Shown: in pieces, positions 47,190 to 54,394 of the stretch | Layout: each line of letters opens with the position of its first letter | Numbering within the stretch: position 1 is the stretch's first letter | Source of the DNA: Aquabacterium parvum | GTDB lineage: Bacteria; Pseudomonadota; Gammaproteobacteria; Burkholderiales; Burkholderiaceae_C | DNA length: 64,000 bases | Direction: 5' to 3' | Assembly: GCF_001447195.1 (NCBI RefSeq) | Contig: NZ_LFRI01000341.1 | Span: 1 to 64,000, forward strand | Translations under genes and position numbers: made by a program | Notes under the pieces: generated by a model | Databases searched by the model: none | Told to the model about the DNA's origin: nothing | Seen by the model: only the letters and a program-made list of their open reading frames with translations

Positions 47190-47417
47190 ATGCCCCACCG
47201 AGAAGCACTGGCCCGGGCCATCGAGATCGTGGGCTCGCAAAGCCGTTTGGCTCGCGAGATCGGCGGCGGCGTCACCCAGGCGCACGTGCACTACTGGCTG
47301 ACTCAGGCCAAGGTGGTGCCGGCTGAGTACTGTCCCGCCATCGAGCGCATCGTCAAGCGTGCCGTCTCTTGCGAGGAGCTCAACCCCCACGTGGACTGGT
47401 GGGGGCTGCGACGGTGA
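47190..47417 (+). CDS. YdaS/Cro-like DNA-binding protein
   Basis: 75 residues from the ATG at 47190 with AGAGA upstream. A single Cro-like helix-turn-helix (ALARAIEIVGSQSRLAREIGGGVTQAHVHYWLTQ) typical of YdaS-family proteins, then VPAEYCPAIERIV, the usual helix after the HTH. YdaS proteins are Cro-like repressors or toxins of cryptic prophages. The upstream divergent CI-like gene completes the switch. Confidence 0.85.
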   Translation: MPHREALARAIEIVGSQSRLAREIGGGVTQAHVHYWLTQAKVVPAEYCPAIERIVKRAVSCEELNPHVDWWGLRR

Positions 47418-47431
47418 ACCGAGCAGGTTTT

Positions 47432-47556
47432 GCGATCTCCCGGAGCGGCCTGCCAGCCCTGGGTTCTCCCCGGAGCAGCGTCACAACCGGATTGGACAAA
47501 GGTCCCTCCCTTGCCCTGTTCGTCCGGGCTGTTTTGTTGGCAGACCGGGAGATCGC
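47432..47556. repeat. 125-bp element with 12-bp terminal inverted repeats
   Basis: GCGATCTCCCGG at 47432-47443 and its exact complement CCGGGAGATCGC at 47545-47556 bracket 101 bases. Both ends are flanked by TTTT, which could be a 4-bp target duplication. Inside, CTGCCAGCCC and GGGCTG...TTGGCAG can also pair. A T-run follows the right end (47557-47562), so in plus-strand RNA the whole could fold as a long terminator stem. It could be a MITE-like insertion or a structured terminator/RNA. Confidence 0.6.
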
Positions 47557-47567
47557 TTTTTTATTTG

Positions 47568-48371
47568 TCAACGGGCCAGGATGCGACGCTGATCCTGCGT
47601 GCGAAGCTCCAGGCCACCATCCCGCTGGAGCTGAAACGACGTGACCTGTCCCAGCAACGCCAAAAAGCGCGCCTCCTGGTCCATCAAGGCGGGAACGCAG
47701 ATCATGCGGGTGGTGGCGACCCCGCTGACCTCCATGGCAGCCCCCTGCAGGCGGTAGCTGCCCGTGTAGCGGTTGCAACCCGCGCGGCCGGCAAGCTGGC
47801 CAGAGGGCGACAAGGTGATCGTGGTGCGGCTGTTGTCGACCACGCCGCGCCCATCGATGCGCTCGACCACCCACTCCCGCACGGTGAGGTCCCTTGGCGG
47901 GACGCTGCCAGCTCCCGCCGCGCCCTGACGCACGTCGGCTGCATCGCCAGCAGGGATGGTGTCGCACGCCGGGTAGGCCTGACCGTCGATCGTCAACATG
48001 CCGATGTCGCCCTTGGACCAGTAGCTCGTGCCCGGGTAGGCAGACGACGCGTAACGCGCCCCCGAAGCGCTGCGCTGAGCCTGCAGCAGGTAGCGCTTGC
48101 TGCCCACCGTGAGCTCGGCTTGCTCGGCGTTGGCGCGCACGGTGACATCCTGTTTGCCGCAGCGCATGAGGACCGCCGGGCCCAAGGCGCGAGCGGCCAC
48201 CACCGGAGGTTTCGCGGCGGCCACGCCGCCAGCCCCATTCGCCCCCCCTGGGGCGGTTGCGCAGGCCGCGAACAGCGTGGCCGATGCGCCCGCGAGCAAG
48301 CCCAGGCCTGCACGGTTCAACAGAGATGGCCAGGGGGGACAGCGGAGACGGTGCGTGGGCGAACGCGACAT
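47568..48371 (-). CDS. Lipoprotein with MliC and META domains
   Basis: 267 residues; the start at 48371 has AAGGAG seven bases upstream. Lipoprotein signal ending LFAAC. The first domain (about 60-140) is MliC-like (VLMRCGKQDVTV, RYASSAYPGTSYWSKGDIGML, YPACDTI), as in membrane-bound inhibitors of C-type lysozyme. The second (about 160-267) is a META/HslJ domain (WVVERIDGRGVVDNSRTTITLSPSGQLAGRAGCNRYTGSY). Likely an envelope protein for stress or lysozyme defence. The two-domain combination is the notable feature. Confidence 0.87.
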   Translation of the reverse strand: MSRSPTHRLRCPPWPSLLNRAGLGLLAGASATLFAACATAPGGANGAGGVAAAKPPVVAARALGPAVLMRCGKQDVTVRANAEQAELTVGSKRYLLQAQRSASGARYASSAYPGTSYWSKGDIGMLTIDGQAYPACDTIPAGDAADVRQGAAGAGSVPPRDLTVREWVVERIDGRGVVDNSRTTITLSPSGQLAGRAGCNRYTGSYRLQGAAMEVSGVATTRMICVPALMDQEARFLALLGQVTSFQLQRDGGLELRTQDQRRILAR

Positions 48372-48454
48372 GAGGGCACTCCTTGAGGCAACAGGGCTGG
48401 CGTTGATCCTAAGGCAGGGCTTGGGGGCCCTGGGCATGGCGTCCCCAGCCGGCG

Positions 48455-49165
48455 TCAACGCGCCACCTGCTCCGGCGTCATGGCAGCCAGCGTCTGGGTG
48501 CCCGCCACGATCATGCGCACCATCAGAATCAGCTCTTCGGTGAGGCGACCTTGTTCGCTGCGCGGCAGGTCCATGGCCGTCGAGCCCATGGTGAAGACCA
48601 GGCGGGTGATGGCTTTGGCGGTCAGGCCGGCCTCGAACAGGCCCGTGCCATTGGCCTGGGCCAGGCGCACCAGGTCGTGGCGCAGCTCCTCTTCGAAATA
48701 GCTGAGCTGGCGATCCACCGCCTGCTTGAACGCGTCTGAGCCCACCGAGCCCTCGCGCAGGAGGATGTGGAGCAGCTTGTCGTCGCGCTGCAGTTGTTCC
48801 ATGAAGGCCTCGACCGAGCCCCGCACCACGCTGCGGTCGACGGCTGCGCGCTGGCGGGCCTCGCCGATGATCTGACGCAAGGAGCTGCCGGCCAGATCGA
48901 TCAGGGCCACCGCCAGCTCGTCCATGTCCCGGAACTGGCGATAAAAGCTGTTGGGCGCGATGCCCGCCTCGCGGGCCACCTCGCGCAGGCTCAGCGACGA
49001 CACGCTGCGGTGCGGCCCGACCAGGCGCAGGGCCGCCACGATGATGTCTTCTCGGGAGATGACGGCCTTGCGCCCGGGAGAGGCTGCCCGCACACGCACG
49101 TCTGGGACATCCGGTGCGCCCGGCGATTCCAGGATGGTGGCGGCAGAGGCTTCAACGGTGTCCAT
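48455..49165 (-). CDS. FabR/DesT-like TetR-family regulator of fatty acid desaturation
   Basis: 236 residues. HTH region ISREDIIVAALRLVGPHRSVSSLSLREVAREAGIAPNSFYRQF followed by a ligand domain typical of HTH-type repressor FabR (DMDELAVALIDLAGSSLRQII). It diverges from an oxidoreductase-desaturase pair. In Pseudomonas the homologous DesT controls desCB in response to the ratio of unsaturated to saturated acyl-CoA. The same control is likely here. Confidence 0.9.
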   Translation of the reverse strand: MDTVEASAATILESPGAPDVPDVRVRAASPGRKAVISREDIIVAALRLVGPHRSVSSLSLREVAREAGIAPNSFYRQFRDMDELAVALIDLAGSSLRQIIGEARQRAAVDRSVVRGSVEAFMEQLQRDDKLLHILLREGSVGSDAFKQAVDRQLSYFEEELRHDLVRLAQANGTGLFEAGLTAKAITRLVFTMGSTAMDLPRSEQGRLTEELILMVRMIVAGTQTLAAMTPEQVAR

Positions 49166-49235
49166 CGGGCGGGGTCTTCAGGCGAGTTCAGGTGCGGCGC
49201 CAGACTGGGCGTTGCGTTGGGTCAAACAGCTTCGC

Positions 49236-49296
49236 ATGATACCTCTCCCAATTTAATGCACAAGTGTATAGACAAACGTCTTCTCGCACGTATACT
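49236..49296. promoter_or_regulatory. Back-to-back promoters and operator of the fabR-like / desaturase divergon
   Basis: Minus strand: -35 TTGTGC (49258-49263), 16-base spacer, -10 TATCAT (49236-49241), reading to the regulator. Plus strand: -35 TAGACA (49269-49274), 16-base spacer, -10 TATACT (49291-49296), reading to the reductase. An inverted repeat AGAC-AAAC-GTCT at 49270-49281 overlaps the plus -35, a plausible TetR-family operator able to block the desaturase operon. Confidence 0.7.
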
Positions 49297-49328
49297 GCCG
49301 CATCTTCTCTTTGCGTCAGCCACCCACC

Positions 49329-50453
49329 GTGAGCGCTTCCGCCCCGGCCACCATCGGCCTTCCCTCCACCGCCAACTGGCTGCAGCGCCTGATCGCGCCC
49401 GTGGTCGAGCCCGAGGTCTTCGATTTCTGGGTGCAGCACCTGAACCCGGTCTGGTCATGGTCGCGTCCGCTGGCGACCATCGTCGAGCGCCGCGTCGAGG
49501 CGCGTGACACGGTCACGCTGGTGCTCAAGCCCAACCGCCATGTGGGCAGTTTCGTGGCGGGCCAGCACGTCAACGTCAGCGCGCAGGTCAACGGCCGGCG
49601 CGTGACGCGCAGCTACAGCCTGACCAACACGCCGTCCCGCTCCGGGCGCATGTCCATCACCGTCAAGCGCGTGGAGGGCGGTGCGCTGAGCACCCACCTG
49701 GTGCAGCAAGCCCGCGTGGGCGATGTGCTCGGCATCGGCCCGGCCTTCGGTGAGATGACGCTGCCTGCACAGCCGCAAGGGCGCTGGCTCTTCCTGGCTG
49801 CTGGCTCGGGCATCACGCCGCTGATGGGCCTGACGCGGGCGCTGGCCGCTCAACACATGCCGGTTGAGCTGACGCTGCTGTACTGGGTCAAGGCGCACGC
49901 CGATTTGTGCTTCCTGCAAGAGCTCCGAGCGCTGAGCACCCGCTTTGCGCAGTTCCACCTGCAGGTCATCGTCACGCACGAGGCGCCCGCCGTGCCCGGG
50001 GAGGCGCATGGCCTCATCAGCGCGCAACAACTGGCGCAACTGGTGCCCGACCTGGGCGGGCAGCAGGTCTTTGCCTGCGGCCCAGGCGGCTTCATCGAGG
50101 CCGCGCGCGAGCTGTGCCAAGGCCACAGCCAGGCCTTCGTCGCCGAGGGCTTCACCCCAGCTGCCCCGGTGTCCCTGCCAACCGCCACCGAGGCCCGCAC
50201 GGTGCGCGTGACCTTGCAGCGCACCGGCCGCGAGTTGCAACTGAGCACCGGCCTGAGCCTGCTCGACGCACTCGAAGCCGAAGGCCTGAACCCGCCGTCG
50301 GGCTGCCGCATGGGTGTCTGCCACACCTGTGTGTGCCCGCGCGTTGAGGGCACCACGCAAGACATGCAGTCGGGCGACACCCAGTCCGAAAGCAACATGG
50401 CTGTGCGCCTGTGCATCAGTCGCGCCTGCACCGACCTCACGCTCGACCTTTGA
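49329..50453 (+). CDS. Ferredoxin-type oxidoreductase (FAD/NAD and 2Fe-2S) for the desaturase
   Basis: 374 residues from a GTG at 49329; a TTG at 49311 is the other choice. Ferredoxin-NADP reductase-like FAD domain (RRVTRSYSLTNTP), NAD-binding domain (LFLAAGSGITPLMGLTRALA, VFACGPGGFIEAA) and a C-terminal plant-type 2Fe-2S ferredoxin with CRMGVCHTCVC and a distal Cys. This is the DesC-type electron donor for the acyl desaturase that follows 22 bases later. Confidence 0.9.
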   Translation: MSASAPATIGLPSTANWLQRLIAPVVEPEVFDFWVQHLNPVWSWSRPLATIVERRVEARDTVTLVLKPNRHVGSFVAGQHVNVSAQVNGRRVTRSYSLTNTPSRSGRMSITVKRVEGGALSTHLVQQARVGDVLGIGPAFGEMTLPAQPQGRWLFLAAGSGITPLMGLTRALAAQHMPVELTLLYWVKAHADLCFLQELRALSTRFAQFHLQVIVTHEAPAVPGEAHGLISAQQLAQLVPDLGGQQVFACGPGGFIEAARELCQGHSQAFVAEGFTPAAPVSLPTATEARTVRVTLQRTGRELQLSTGLSLLDALEAEGLNPPSGCRMGVCHTCVCPRVEGTTQDMQSGDTQSESNMAVRLCISRACTDLTLDL

Positions 50454-50475
50454 ACCTCACCCCAGCCGTCACACC

Positions 50476-51591
50476 ATGAGCACCCTCACCCGACGTGAAC
50501 CGAGCCCCGAAGAACTGGCGCGCTTTGGCGCCGAGATCGACGACCTGCGCGCCCGCACCGTGGCCGACCTGGGCGAACGCGACGCGCGCTACATCCGCCG
50601 CATCTACGCCGCTGTGCGCTGGATCGAGGTGTTGGGCCGTGGCGTGCTGATGGCCTGCCTGTTCATGCCCGAGGCCTGGATCGTGCCCACCGTGCTGGCT
50701 GGCGGGCTGATCCTGGGCATCGCCAAGATCCTGGACAACATGGAGCTGGGGCACAACGTGATCCACGGCCAGTTCGACTGGATGGGCGATGCACGCTTTC
50801 AAGGCAAAACCTTCGAGTGGGACATCGTCGGCACCAGCGACAACTGGCGCAAGACCCACAACTTCAAGCACCACACCTACACCAACGTGCACGGCATGGA
50901 CGACGACATCGGCTACGACGTGCTGCGACTGTTCCCCGAGCAGAAGTGGCACCCGGCAGCGCTGTTTCAGCCGCTTTACGCGGTGATCTTCGCGCTGCTG
51001 TTCCAGTGGGGCGTGGCCGTGCAGGACCTGCGCATCGGGCGCGTGTTCATCGGCCGCATCACCTGGCGCAAGCTCGCGCAGGAAGCCGCCCCGACGCTGC
51101 GCAAGTCGCGTCGCCAGCTGATCAAGGATTACCTGGTCTTCCCGCTGCTGGCCGGCCCGGCCTTCTGGTCGGTGTTCCTGGGCAACCTGCTGGCCAACGG
51201 CATCCGCAACGTGTGGACGTACACGGTGATCTTCTGCGGTCACTTCACGGCCGACGTGCAGACCTTCCCCAAGGGCATCGTGAAAAACGAGACGCGCGCG
51301 CAGTGGTACCTGCGCCAGATCCAGGGCTCATCGAACCTGTCGGGCGGCAAGCTGCTGCACATCATGACGGGCAACCTGAGCCATCAGATCGAGCACCACC
51401 TCTTCCCCGATGTGCCGGCCAACCGCTACGCCGAGATGGCACCGGTGGTGCGCGACATCTGCCGCCGATACGGCGTGCACTACAACACGGGCTCGATGGT
51501 GGGCCAGTTCAGCCAGGTGATCTGGCGCATCATCCGCCACAGCTTCCCGAGCTCGCCCGCACCGATGTCGCCGAGCTTGCAGGCTCGGTGA
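50476..51591 (+). CDS. Membrane fatty acid (acyl-CoA) desaturase
   Basis: 371 residues. Membrane-bound di-iron desaturase with the histidine boxes HNVIHG, HNFKHHTYTN and HQIEHHLFPD, and several membrane helices (LMACLFMPEAWIVPTVLAGGLILGI, VFPLLAGPAFWSVFLGN). It introduces a double bond into acyl chains aerobically, using electrons from the upstream reductase. Similar to DesB of Pseudomonas. Confidence 0.92.
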   Translation: MSTLTRREPSPEELARFGAEIDDLRARTVADLGERDARYIRRIYAAVRWIEVLGRGVLMACLFMPEAWIVPTVLAGGLILGIAKILDNMELGHNVIHGQFDWMGDARFQGKTFEWDIVGTSDNWRKTHNFKHHTYTNVHGMDDDIGYDVLRLFPEQKWHPAALFQPLYAVIFALLFQWGVAVQDLRIGRVFIGRITWRKLAQEAAPTLRKSRRQLIKDYLVFPLLAGPAFWSVFLGNLLANGIRNVWTYTVIFCGHFTADVQTFPKGIVKNETRAQWYLRQIQGSSNLSGGKLLHIMTGNLSHQIEHHLFPDVPANRYAEMAPVVRDICRRYGVHYNTGSMVGQFSQVIWRIIRHSFPSSPAPMSPSLQAR

Positions 51592-51622
51592 GCTCACCGC
51601 CCTGCTTCGAGATGGCTCAGCG

Positions 51623-51648
51623 AAAGGCCCGCTTCTTGTGGGCCTTTT
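51623..51648 (+). terminator. Terminator after the desaturase operon
   Basis: Stem AAAGGCCCGC / GTGGGCCTTTT with a short loop and T-run, 32 bases downstream of the desaturase stop. Confidence 0.85.
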
Positions 51649-51741
51649 GATTTCTCGCGATGCCCGTGGCGGGTGGCGACGCACCCGGATCATCACCCCA
51701 CCCTATCATCGAGCCCTTCCGCAGTCCCCCTCGCGCACACC

Positions 51742-52197
51742 ATGGCCCGCCTCCAGTTCGAGCTGCCAGAGCAGTTCATCTTCTCCACCGACATCCCCAT
51801 CTACATCAGCCATGTCAACCAGGGCGGTCACCTCGACAACGCCCAATTGCTGACGCTGGTCTCCGAGGCACGCGTGCGTTTCTTTCGCTGGCTAGGCTAC
51901 CCGGGCGAGATCGGCATCGAGGGCCTGACGCTCGTGGTCGGCGACATGATGGCGCAGTACAAGTCAGAGGCCTTCTACGGCGAGACCATGCAGGTCGACA
52001 TGGTCCCCGACGACTTCAACAAATACGGTTTCGACCTGGTGTTTCGCCTGCAGGACAAGGCCACCGGCCGGGAGGTGGCGCGCGGCAAGACCGGTGTGGT
52101 GTTCGTGGGCGACACCCCGGATGGCGGCAAAAAGGTGTCTCCGCTGCCCGAAGCGTTCCTGGCCAGGCTGCGCGCGCGCCAGGGCGCCGTTCACTGA
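51742..52197 (+). CDS. Acyl-CoA thioesterase (4HBT hotdog family)
   Basis: 151 residues from the ATG at 51742. Hotdog fold typical of YbgC/FadM-type thioesterases: IYISHVNQGGHLDNAQLLTLVSEARVRFFRWLGYPG, then MMAQYKSEAFYGETMQVDM and REVARGKTGVVFV. In place of the classical active-site Asp of YbgC there is an Asn (HVNQGGH), as in some thioesterase subgroups. Substrate unknown; location after the desaturase suggests acyl-CoA metabolism. Confidence 0.85.
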   Translation: MARLQFELPEQFIFSTDIPIYISHVNQGGHLDNAQLLTLVSEARVRFFRWLGYPGEIGIEGLTLVVGDMMAQYKSEAFYGETMQVDMVPDDFNKYGFDLVFRLQDKATGREVARGKTGVVFVGDTPDGGKKVSPLPEAFLARLRARQGAVH

Positions 52198-52200
52198 CCC

Positions 52201-52953
52201 TCAGTCAGCGTGGAACAGGTGGCAGGGCACGCGGTCCTGCCACAACGCCAGGCGGATCGGCATCTCGCATACATCGTCAGACGAGCAGGCGCGCTGCAAC
52301 AGCTCGCGCTTGACGATGCCTGTGGTGTGAATGGCGAGGTGGCGCGTGTCGAGCAAGGCGCTCGGGGTCCAGGACAGTCGCGGCACCGGCACGTTGGGCG
52401 CTTCGGGCGTCGCCGCGATCAGGCAACGGCGCCCTCCCTCGTCGGCCAGGGCCTGCACCAACTCGGCCGCCCCCGGGAACAGCGAGGCGGTGTGCCCGTC
52501 GGCACCCATGCCCAAGACCACGACGTCCACCGGCCAGTTCAACCCTGACAGGCGCGCCTGCAACGCATCACAGGCGGCGTCCAGTTGATCAGCTTGGGGG
52601 GTGGCGGCAAAACACGGCAGCCATTGGGCTGCGGCAGCCCGGCCCTGCAAGAGGTGGGTGCGCACCAGGCGCGCATTGCTGTCGCTGTGCGTGGCGGACA
52701 CGGCGCGCTCATCCGCCAGGGTCACCGTGACACGCGACCAGTCCAGGTCCGCATCCCTCAAGGCATGGAAAAAAGGCACGGGCGTGCTGCCCCCCGACAC
52801 CACCAAGGTGGCCTGACCTCTGTGCGCCAACCCATCGCGCAAACGCTCGCTCACCCAGGCCGCCAGCAGCTCGGCCAGCACGTGGGCATCGGCGGCTTCG
52901 TGCCAGACCGGCTGGGGACGCGGGAGGGGACGTGAGCGGGATGAGGACTGCAT
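52201..52953 (-). CDS. pgl: 6-phosphogluconolactonase
   Basis: 250 residues from 52953; an ATG at 52974 adds seven. SugarP isomerase-like fold with the family motifs ATLVVSGGSTPVPFFHAL, VTVTLADERAVSATHSDSNARLVRTHLL, VDVVVLGMGADGHTASLFPGA and RLSWTPSALLDTRHLAIH. Second step of the oxidative pentose phosphate pathway. Standing alone here, without zwf or edd. Confidence 0.92.
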   Translation of the reverse strand: MQSSSRSRPLPRPQPVWHEAADAHVLAELLAAWVSERLRDGLAHRGQATLVVSGGSTPVPFFHALRDADLDWSRVTVTLADERAVSATHSDSNARLVRTHLLQGRAAAAQWLPCFAATPQADQLDAACDALQARLSGLNWPVDVVVLGMGADGHTASLFPGAAELVQALADEGGRRCLIAATPEAPNVPVPRLSWTPSALLDTRHLAIHTTGIVKRELLQRACSSDDVCEMPIRLALWQDRVPCHLFHAD

Positions 52954-53050
52954 GGGGGCACCTGCCACGGACATCCGGGCATCATAGGTGGCCAGATTGT
53001 TGCAGCGCAACAGGATCGGTGTGATGATCGCCGTTCGGATCTTGTTAAAC

Positions 53051-53072
53051 TGACAAGAAGCACTGTCAAAAG
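53051..53072. promoter_or_regulatory. Spaced palindromic motif upstream of the thiolase
   Basis: TGACAAGAA-N5-GTCAAAAG, containing the inverted pair TGAC-N10-GTCA, 41 bases before the thiolase ATG. The same arms occur at 59477-59498 between the TetR-family regulator and an alpha/beta hydrolase. Likely operator of that regulator. Confidence 0.6.
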
Positions 53073-53112
53073 TGTCGTTGTCTGACCCTTTTCACCCCTT
53101 AGGAAATCCAAC

Positions 53113-54297
53113 ATGACTCGTGAAGTCGTCTTCGTGGGCGCAGCCCGCACCGCCATCGGCTCTTATGGTGGCTCGCTGAAGGACATCCCGCCGGCCGACC
53201 TGGGCGCCCTGGTCATCAAGACCGCGCTGGAGCGCGCGGGCGTGCAGCCCAAGGACGTCGGACACGTGGTCTTGGGTCACGTCATCCCCACCATCCCGCA
53301 AGACGCCTACATCAGCCGCGTCTCGGCCCTGAACGCCGGCGTGCCGCAAGAGGCGCCCGCCTTCAACGTCAACCGCCTGTGCGGCTCGGGCCTGCAGGCC
53401 ATCGTGTCGGCCGCCCAGGCCATCTTGCTGGGTGACTGCGACGTGGCCGTCGGCGCCGGTGCCGAATCGATGAGCCGTGGCGCCTACCTGGTCACCTCCA
53501 ACCGCTGGGGCGCGCGCATGGGCGACGTCAAGATGCTGGACTTCATGCTCGGCGCCCTGCACGACCCGCGCATGCACATCCACATGGGCATCACCGCCGA
53601 GAACGTGGCCGCGCGCTACGACATCTCGCGTGACCAGCAAGACGCCTACGCCGTGCAGTCGCAAGAGCGCGCCGCCAAGGCCATCGCCGCTGGCGTGTTC
53701 AAGGAGCAGATCGTGCCGGTCGAGCTCAAGACGCGCAAGGGCGTGGTGCTGTTCGACACCGACGAAGGCGTCAAGGGTGACACCAGCGTCGACACCCTGA
53801 GCAAGATGAAGCCCGCCTTCAAGAAGGAAGAAGGCACCGTCACCGCCGGCAACGCCTCGACCCTCAACGATGGCGCGGGCGCCGTGGTGATGGCCTCGGC
53901 CGAGAAGGCCAAGGCCCTGGGCCTGAAGCCGCTGGCCCGACTGGTGTCCTATGCCCACGCTGGCGTCGAGCCCGAGTACATGGGCATCGGCCCCGTGCCG
54001 GCCTCGAAGCTGGCCCTGGAAAAGGCCGGCCTGAAGGTCTCCGACCTCGACCTGATCGAAGCCAACGAAGCCTTCGCCGCACAGGCCTGCGCCGTGTCCA
54101 AGGAAATGGGCTTCCCCAACGACAAGACCAACCCCAACGGTTCGGGCATCTCGCTGGGTCACCCCGTGGGCGCGACCGGCGCCATCCTGGTGACCAAGGC
54201 CATTTACGAGCTGCAGCGCACGGGCGGCCGCTACGCGCTGATCACGATGTGCATTGGCGGTGGCCAGGGCATCGCGATGATCATCGAGCGCGTCTGA
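53113..54297 (+). CDS. Acetyl-CoA C-acyltransferase (beta-ketothiolase)
   Basis: 394 residues, AGGAA upstream of the ATG. Thiolase with nucleophilic Cys in NRLCGSGLQA, GISLGHPVGATGA with the catalytic His, and the second Cys in MCIGGGQG. Acts in acetoacetyl-CoA formation or beta-oxidation; in Burkholderiales such enzymes (PhaA, BktB) also feed polyhydroxyalkanoate synthesis. The exact chain-length preference cannot be read from sequence. Confidence 0.92.
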   Translation: MTREVVFVGAARTAIGSYGGSLKDIPPADLGALVIKTALERAGVQPKDVGHVVLGHVIPTIPQDAYISRVSALNAGVPQEAPAFNVNRLCGSGLQAIVSAAQAILLGDCDVAVGAGAESMSRGAYLVTSNRWGARMGDVKMLDFMLGALHDPRMHIHMGITAENVAARYDISRDQQDAYAVQSQERAAKAIAAGVFKEQIVPVELKTRKGVVLFDTDEGVKGDTSVDTLSKMKPAFKKEEGTVTAGNASTLNDGAGAVVMASAEKAKALGLKPLARLVSYAHAGVEPEYMGIGPVPASKLALEKAGLKVSDLDLIEANEAFAAQACAVSKEMGFPNDKTNPNGSGISLGHPVGATGAILVTKAIYELQRTGGRYALITMCIGGGQGIAMIIERV

Positions 54298-54320
54298 ACG
54301 ACGCCTGCTTCGGCATGAAC

Positions 54321-54346
54321 AAGGCGCCCCGCGGGGCGCCTTTTCT
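54321..54346. terminator. Intrinsic terminator after the thiolase gene
   Basis: Near-perfect GC stem AAGGCGCCCC / GGGGCGCCTTTT with T-run, 23 bases after the stop codon, between convergent genes. Confidence 0.92.
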
Positions 54347-54394
54347 TTGGGCGCTCGCCCCGTCTGAAACGCTCAGGACGCGGGCAAGTCACGC

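Noticed and set aside
46369-47417. Intact prophage around the CI/Cro pair
   Set aside because: No integrase, terminase, capsid, tail or lysis genes on either side; only the switch pair is present.
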